10,077 bases of DNA from an uncultured Streptococcus sp. (GTDB lineage Bacteria > Bacillota > Bacilli > Lactobacillales > Streptococcaceae), in assembly GCA_902461025.1 (NCBI GenBank), contig CABPWC010000056.1, positions 1 to 10,077 on the forward strand, written 5' to 3'. The notes under the pieces are model-generated. The model ran no database searches. It was not told the origin of the DNA and saw only the letters and a list, made by a program, of their open reading frames with translations. Every line of letters starts with the position of its first letter. Position 1 is the first letter of the stretch. Below, piece after piece: positions 6,379-10,077 of this stretch. The translations under genes and the position numbers were made by a program.

Positions 6379-6425
6379 GTTAGTTACTTAGATTGCTTTG
6401 CAATCAAGTAACTTTGGCGAGTTAC
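6373..6425. repeat. Short direct repeat flanking a hairpin at the argS 3' end
   Basis: TTTGGCGTTAGTTAC (6373-6387) recurs as TTTGGCGAGTTAC (6413-6425), with a two-base difference in spacing. The second copy includes the argS stop codon (complement of 6422-6424). Between them is a hairpin, GTTACTT (6383-6389), unpaired A, GATTGC (6391-6396), with GCAATC (6400-6405) and AAGTAAC (6406-6412). The hairpin starts 9 bases after the argS stop and may stabilise that 3' end, although no T tract follows. Confidence 0.55.
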
Positions 6426-8113
6426 ATCTTCTCTGGCGCCTCTACACCCAACAGACGAAGCGCTTCTTTGAGGACAACTGCTGTTGCATAGCTGAGAGCT
6501 AGGCGACTGTCACGTTCTGGGCTTTCATCTAAGATACGAGTGTGGGCATAGTATTTGTTAAAGGCTTGAGCTAAGCTGATTGCAAATTTAGCGATGATAG
6601 ACGGCTCATAGTTATCAGCTGCACGTTTAATAATACGTGGGAAGTCTTGGATTAGCTTGATAATTTCCCAGCTTTCGGCATCGTTCAAACTATAGTTGGC
6701 ACCTGCTTCAGGTTTGAAATCGGCTTTACGCAAGATTGATTGGATACGAGCGTAAGCGTATTGGACATAAGGACCAGTTTCCCCTTCAAAGGATACCATG
6801 GCTTCGAGGTCGAAGTCGTAGCCATTTGTACGGTCGGTTTTAAGGTCATAGAATTTAATGGCCCCAACTCCAACAGCATGAGCAACTTGGTCTTTGTTTT
6901 CAAGTTCAGGATTTTTTGCTTCGATCTGCGCTTTAGCACGGCTGATGGCTTCTGCGACAGTTGGCTCTAGCAAGATAACATTTCCTTTACGAGTAGAAAG
7001 TTTTTTCCCTTCCTTTGTTACTAATCCAAACGGAACATGGACAATGTCTTGGCTCCAATCATAGCCCATCTCTTGCAAGACAGCCTTGAGTTGTTTGAAG
7101 TGAGCAGATTGCTCTTGACCAACGACATAAATCGATTTAGCAAATTGATATTCGTTTTTACGGTAGAGGGCCGCAGCTAAGTCACGTGTGATGTAGAGAG
7201 TTGCACCATCGGATTTCTTGATAAGAGCTGGGTGCTCAATTCCGTATTTTTCAAGATTAACAACTTGGGCACCTTCTGATTCGACTAATAGTCCTTTTTC
7301 AGCAAGGATATCTACGACTGCACCCATTTTGTCATTGTAGAAGGCTTCCCCGTTATAACTGTCGAATTCAACTTGTAACTCATCGTAAAGGCGGTTAAAT
7401 TCTACCAAACTTTCATCGCGGAACCATTGCCAAAGAGCAAGTGCTTCCTCATCGCCGTTTTCAAGTTTGCGGAACCATTCGCGTGCTTCTTCATCCAAAC
7501 TTGGATCATTCTCAGCTTCGGCATTGATGTGGACATAGAGCTTGAGGAGTTCATCGATTGGATGAGCTTTGACAGCTTCTTCGTTACCCCATTTCTTGTA
7601 GGCAACAATCAACATCCCAAACTGTTTACCCCAGTCTCCCAAATGGTTGACCTTGACAGTTTTATAGCCGATTTTTTGGAAGATATGTGACAAGCTATCT
7701 CCGATAACAGTTGAACGAAGGTGACCGATTGAAAATGGTTTAGCGATATTAGGGCTAGACATGTCGATAACGACATTTTCTTGGTTACCAATTGTTTGGT
7801 CAGCGTAGTGCTCTTTTTCAGTGATAACATTTTGTAGAACTTGACTAGAAATGGCAGCCTTATCAAGGAAGAAGTTTACGTAAGGACCTGTTGCTACAAC
7901 CTTTTCAAAAGCTTGGCTGTTGATCTTTTCAGCGATGTCAGCAGCAATCATTTGAGGAGCTTTACGTTCAACCTTTGCCAATGAGAAGGCAGGGAAGGCG
8001 ATATCTCCCATATCTGAGTTTTTAGGTGTTTCTAGTAAATGTAAAATAGCCTCTTGGTCCAGGCTATCAATGATGCTAGCCAACTCGCTAGCAATCAATT
8101 CTTTTGTATTCAT
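6422..8113 (-). CDS. argS: Arginyl-tRNA synthetase
   Basis: This 563-residue class I aminoacyl-tRNA synthetase ligates arginine to tRNA-Arg in the cytoplasm using ATP; the length is normal for bacteria. The N-terminal additional domain covers about 1-110. The HIGH signature is S128-I-G-H within [15 protein letters not shown], a variant I recall as usual for Gram-positive ArgRS. The KMSKS region is the ArgRS form, [12 protein letters not shown], at about 367-378. The DALR anticodon-binding domain occupies about 450-563, starting near [13 protein letters not shown]. The ATG (8113-8111) is preceded by AGGAG with 7-base spacing. The gene is divergent from argR. Its promoter lies in the 8114-8200 gap, where a TGTGATAAAAT-like -10 is visible on the minus strand but no good -35. 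No T-box leader is apparent. Confidence 0.97.
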   Translation of the reverse strand: MNTKELIASELASIIDSLDQEAILHLLETPKNSDMGDIAFPAFSLAKVERKAPQMIAADIAEKINSQAFEKVVATGPYVNFFLDKAAISSQVLQNVITEKEHYADQTIGNQENVVIDMSSPNIAKPFSIGHLRSTVIGDSLSHIFQKIGYKTVKVNHLGDWGKQFGMLIVAYKKWGNEEAVKAHPIDELLKLYVHINAEAENDPSLDEEAREWFRKLENGDEEALALWQWFRDESLVEFNRLYDELQVEFDSYNGEAFYNDKMGAVVDILAEKGLLVESEGAQVVNLEKYGIEHPALIKKSDGATLYITRDLAAALYRKNEYQFAKSIYVVGQEQSAHFKQLKAVLQEMGYDWSQDIVHVPFGLVTKEGKKLSTRKGNVILLEPTVAEAISRAKAQIEAKNPELENKDQVAHAVGVGAIKFYDLKTDRTNGYDFDLEAMVSFEGETGPYVQYAYARIQSILRKADFKPEAGANYSLNDAESWEIIKLIQDFPRIIKRAADNYEPSIIAKFAISLAQAFNKYYAHTRILDESPERDSRLALSYATAVVLKEALRLLGVEAPEKM

Positions 8114-8186
8114 TTAAGGCTCCTTTAGGGCTTTTCTACTATTTTATCACAATTTACTACATTTTTTTTGAAAGAAGAGATATTTT

Positions 8187-8214
8187 TTGAAATATCCAGT
8201 TTTTTTGATATAAT
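8187..8214 (+). promoter_or_regulatory. argR promoter
   Basis: TTGAAA (8187-8192), a 16-base spacer, and extended -10 TGATATAAT (8206-8214) predict a start near 8221 and a leader of about 46 bases. The divergent argS promoter must lie in the same 153-base gap, so one bound repressor could affect both. Confidence 0.75.
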
Positions 8215-8237
8215 GTTCTTACTAAAAAAATGTAAAA

Positions 8238-8252
8238 TGTTATAAATATGCA
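8238..8252. promoter_or_regulatory. Candidate ARG box in the argR leader
   Basis: Read on the minus strand the site is TGCATATTTATAACA. It resembles the ARG operator consensus TGNATWWWWATNCA with one extra base in the right half. It lies downstream of the predicted argR start, where a bound ArgR hexamer could repress its own transcription. The inserted base makes this a weak call. Confidence 0.3.
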
Positions 8253-8266
8253 ATCGAAAGGATCTT

Positions 8267-8713
8267 ATGAGAAAAAGAGAACGTCATCAGCTCATCAAGC
8301 GAATGATTACAGAAGAAAAATTAGGAACTCAAAAGGAAATTCAAGATCGATTAGAAGCTTGTAATGTCTTTGTGACACAAACGACATTATCCCGTGATTT
8401 GCGAGAGCTTGGCTTAACCAAAGTTAAGAAAAACGATGTTGTCTACTATGTACTAGCAAATGAGACAGAGAAGATTGATTTGGTCGAATTCCTTTCACAC
8501 CACTTAGAGGGTGTTGCAAGGGCCGAATTTACCCTGGTCCTCCACACGAAACTTGGAGAAGCATCTGTTTTAGCCAATGTAGTCGATTCAAATAAAGATG
8601 GGTGGATCTTAGGTACAGTTGCAGGAGCCAATACCCTTTTGGTTATCTGTAAAGATCAGCATGCTGCTAAAGTCATGGAAGAACGCTTGCTTGAGCTAAT
8701 GGGAAATAGATAA
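8267..8713 (+). CDS. argR: ArgR/AhrC-family arginine regulator
   Basis: The product has 148 residues, the usual length. The N-terminal winged helix-turn-helix (about 1-70) has the family signature around the recognition helix, TQTTLSRDLRELGLTK (37-52). The C-terminal oligomerisation and ligand domain (about 80-148) has GEASVLANVVD and then G116-T-V-A-G-A-N-T123. Arginine-binding family members normally have two acidic residues in this last motif (GTxAGDDT); here they are A121 and N122. AAAGGA (8257-8262) lies only 4 bases from the ATG, a short spacing. Streptococci carry several paralogues of this family, so this is a family-level name. It is divergent from argS and ends at a terminator before mutS. 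Confidence 0.93.
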   Translation: MRKRERHQLIKRMITEEKLGTQKEIQDRLEACNVFVTQTTLSRDLRELGLTKVKKNDVVYYVLANETEKIDLVEFLSHHLEGVARAEFTLVLHTKLGEASVLANVVDSNKDGWILGTVAGANTLLVICKDQHAAKVMEERLLELMGNR

Positions 8714-8714
8714 G

Positions 8715-8744
8715 GTCTTGAGAGTTTCTCTCAGGACTGTTTTT
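8715..8744 (+). terminator. Terminator between argR and mutS
   Basis: GTCTTGAGAG (8715-8724) and CTCTCAGGAC (8728-8737) form a 10-bp stem with one G-T wobble and a TTT loop, followed by TGTTTTT. It starts two bases after the argR stop codon and ends 15 bases before the mutS start. Confidence 0.85.
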
Positions 8745-8759
8745 ACAAGGAGAGAGTAA

Positions 8760-10077
8760 ATGACTACTGAAAAATTATCACCTGGTATGCAACAGTATGT
8801 GGATATCAAAAAACAATATCCAGATGCTTTTTTGCTTTTTCGCATGGGTGATTTTTATGAGTTGTTTTATGAAGATGCCGTCAATGCTGCACAGATACTA
8901 GAAATCTCACTGACCAGTCGCAATAAAAATGCTGAAAATCCGATTCCCATGGCTGGAGTTCCTTATCACTCTGCCCAACAGTACATCGATGTCCTCGTTG
9001 AGCGTGGCTACAAGGTTGCCATCGCCGAGCAGATGGAAGATCCTAAGCAAGCTGTTGGTGTCGTTAAGCGTGAGGTCGTCCAGGTCATTACACCAGGAAC
9101 AGTGGTTGATAGTAGTAAGCCAGATAGTCACAATAACTTTTTAGTGGCTATTGATCGTGAAGGTTCCCAGTATGGACTAGCCTATATGGACCTAGTGACA
9201 GGTGATTTCTATGTAACGGGATTATCAGATTTCTCTCTAGTCTGTGGTGAAATCCGTAACCTCAAGGCCAGAGAAGTGGTGATTGGTTACGACTTGTCCG
9301 AAGCGGAAGAACAGATTCTAAGTCGTCAAATGAATCTAGTGCTTTCCTATGAACAAGAAACATATGAAAATGTTCATCTGTTGGATTCAAGATTGGCAAC
9401 TGTTGAAGGAGCAGCTAGTGGGAAACTTCTTCAGTATGTTCATCGGACGCAGATGAGAGAGTTGAATCACTTAAAACCTGTTATTCGTTATGAAATCAAA
9501 GATTTCTTGCAGATGGATTTTGCGACCAAGGCTAGTCTTGATTTGGTTGAAAATGCTCGCTCAGGTAAGAAACAAGGGAGTCTTTTCTGGTTGCTAGACG
9601 AAACTAAGACTGCGATGGGTATGCGACTCTTGCGTTCTTGGATTCAACGTCCCTTAATTGATAAGGACAGAATTTCAGAACGTCAGGAGGTTGTGCAAGT
9701 CTTTCTGGATTATTTCTTTGAGCGCAGTGATTTAACGGAAAGCCTCAAGGGAGTCTACGATATCGAACGTCTGGCTAGTCGAGTATCTTTTGGCAAAAGC
9801 AACCCTAAAGACCTCTTGCAATTAGCAACTACCTTGGGAAGTGTTCCACGAATTCGAGCCATTTTAGAAGGAATGGAGCAACCAGCTCTAGCTTATCTAA
9901 TTGAACAACTAGATGCTATTCCTGAGTTGGAAAGCCTGATAAGTGCTGCCATTGCCCCAGAGGCCCCCCACGTGATTACCGAAGGTGGTATTATCCGAAC
10001 GGGCTTTGATGAGACCTTGGACAAATACCGTCGTGTGCTGAGAGAAGGGACCAGCTGGATTGCTGAGATTGAGGCCA
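8760..10077 (+). CDS. mutS: DNA mismatch repair protein MutS (HexA), 3' end outside the window
   Basis: 439 codons are visible. MutS recognises base mismatches and small loops and recruits MutL (HexB). The start [19 protein letters not shown] and the mismatch-reading motif F32-Y33-E34 (in GDFYELF) are intact. The N-terminal domain (about 1-115) contains [16 protein letters not shown] and [10 protein letters not shown]; the connector domain follows (about 120-245); the core or lever region begins near 265 and includes [20 protein letters not shown] and [10 protein letters not shown]. The clamp and the Walker-type ATPase lie beyond the window. Streptococcal HexA is about 840 residues, so roughly half is present. 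AAGGAG (8747-8752) lies 7 bases before the ATG. No frameshift or stop is seen in the visible part. The name hexA is used in pneumococcus. Confidence 0.96.
   Translation, partial: MTTEKLSPGMQQYVDIKKQYPDAFLLFRMGDFYELFYEDAVNAAQILEISLTSRNKNAENPIPMAGVPYHSAQQYIDVLVERGYKVAIAEQMEDPKQAVGVVKREVVQVITPGTVVDSSKPDSHNNFLVAIDREGSQYGLAYMDLVTGDFYVTGLSDFSLVCGEIRNLKAREVVIGYDLSEAEEQILSRQMNLVLSYEQETYENVHLLDSRLATVEGAASGKLLQYVHRTQMRELNHLKPVIRYEIKDFLQMDFATKASLDLVENARSGKKQGSLFWLLDETKTAMGMRLLRSWIQRPLIDKDRISERQEVVQVFLDYFFERSDLTESLKGVYDIERLASRVSFGKSNPKDLLQLATTLGSVPRIRAILEGMEQPALAYLIEQLDAIPELESLISAAIAPEAPHVITEGGIIRTGFDETLDKYRRVLREGTSWIAEIEA

Larger units (their letters stand above)
6038..6421. other. Hairpin-rich non-coding region between argS and the 83-residue gene
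   Basis: These 384 bases hold no credible ORF in any frame. In plus order they contain: a loose hairpin, GCCTA (6121-6125) with TAGGC (6154-6158), that competes with AGGC/GCCT (6155-6158 and 6164-6167); two related long stem-loops (6178-6216 and 6302-6340); and shorter hairpins, each with one unpaired base, at 6231-6255, 6355-6378 and 6383-6412. No T tract follows any of them on either strand, so these are not ordinary terminators. It could be a processed 3' UTR, a small RNA locus, or DNA-level recombination or repeat sites. The pattern matches neither the pneumococcal BOX nor RUP elements as I remember them. Confidence 0.6.

Noticed and set aside
383..6412. tRNA or rRNA genes
   Set aside because: No tRNA cloverleaf or GGTTCGANTCC-like arm was seen in any gap by eye.
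6121..6420. CRISPR array
   Set aside because: Only two repeat units are present, their arms differ, the spacing is 124 bases and no cas gene is near.
6685..7866. Several 60-90 codon ORFs in other frames of argS
   Set aside because: They overlap a clearly coding gene, have low-complexity shadow composition and lack ribosome sites.
8114..8266. T-box riboswitch before argS
   Set aside because: The 153-base gap shared with argR has no T-box-like AGGGTGGNACCGCG element and no terminator hairpin on the argS side.
8907..9144. ORFs on both strands inside the start of mutS
   Set aside because: The mutS frame is intact and motif-rich here, so these are shadows.

Overview
The window is a low-GC Firmicutes chromosome segment, almost certainly from a mitis-group Streptococcus (S. 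mitis, S. oralis, S. pneumoniae or a close relative). This rests on gene content I recognise from pneumococcus: a YesM/YesN-type two-component pair resembling TCS07, an orphan nrdI, divergent argS and argR, and mutS (hexA). Extended TGnTATAAT promoters are also frequent. No search was run, so the species is not fixed.

Layout. Bases 1-240 hold the decayed end of a small HTH regulator and a terminator. Bases 334-694 hold a complete minus-strand mini-operon: promoter, a possible 30-residue ORF, a 49-residue membrane protein and a terminator. From 725 to 4338 there is a plus-strand operon of a YesL-like (DUF624) membrane protein, a sensor kinase and an AraC-type response regulator. A four-helix membrane protein with its own promoter follows (4400-4930). 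Then comes nrdI (5006-5473), whose probable promoter is written into the terminator of the gene before it, and a 69-residue membrane protein (5544-5753). A bidirectional terminator separates these from a minus-strand block: an 83-residue membrane-anchored coiled-coil protein (5786-6037), about 385 bases of non-coding DNA rich in hairpins, and argS (6422-8113). argR (8267-8713) is divergent from argS and is followed by a terminator and the first 439 codons of mutS, which runs off the window.

How the parts work together. The kinase and regulator form a signalling pair in which YesL is a probable accessory membrane protein. nrdI serves class Ib ribonucleotide reductase. argS charges tRNA-Arg and argR is an arginine-regulon repressor family member. 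mutS begins mismatch repair.

The most unusual stretch is 6121-6425. It has two 39-base stem-loops, 124 bases apart, with identical flanks and near-identical loops but different, compensated stem sequences, followed by further bulged hairpins and a short direct repeat that ends in the argS stop codon. Also notable are the promoter nested in a terminator before nrdI, the mini-operon at 334-694, and a gene order that seems to join two loci lying on opposite sides of oriC in S. pneumoniae.
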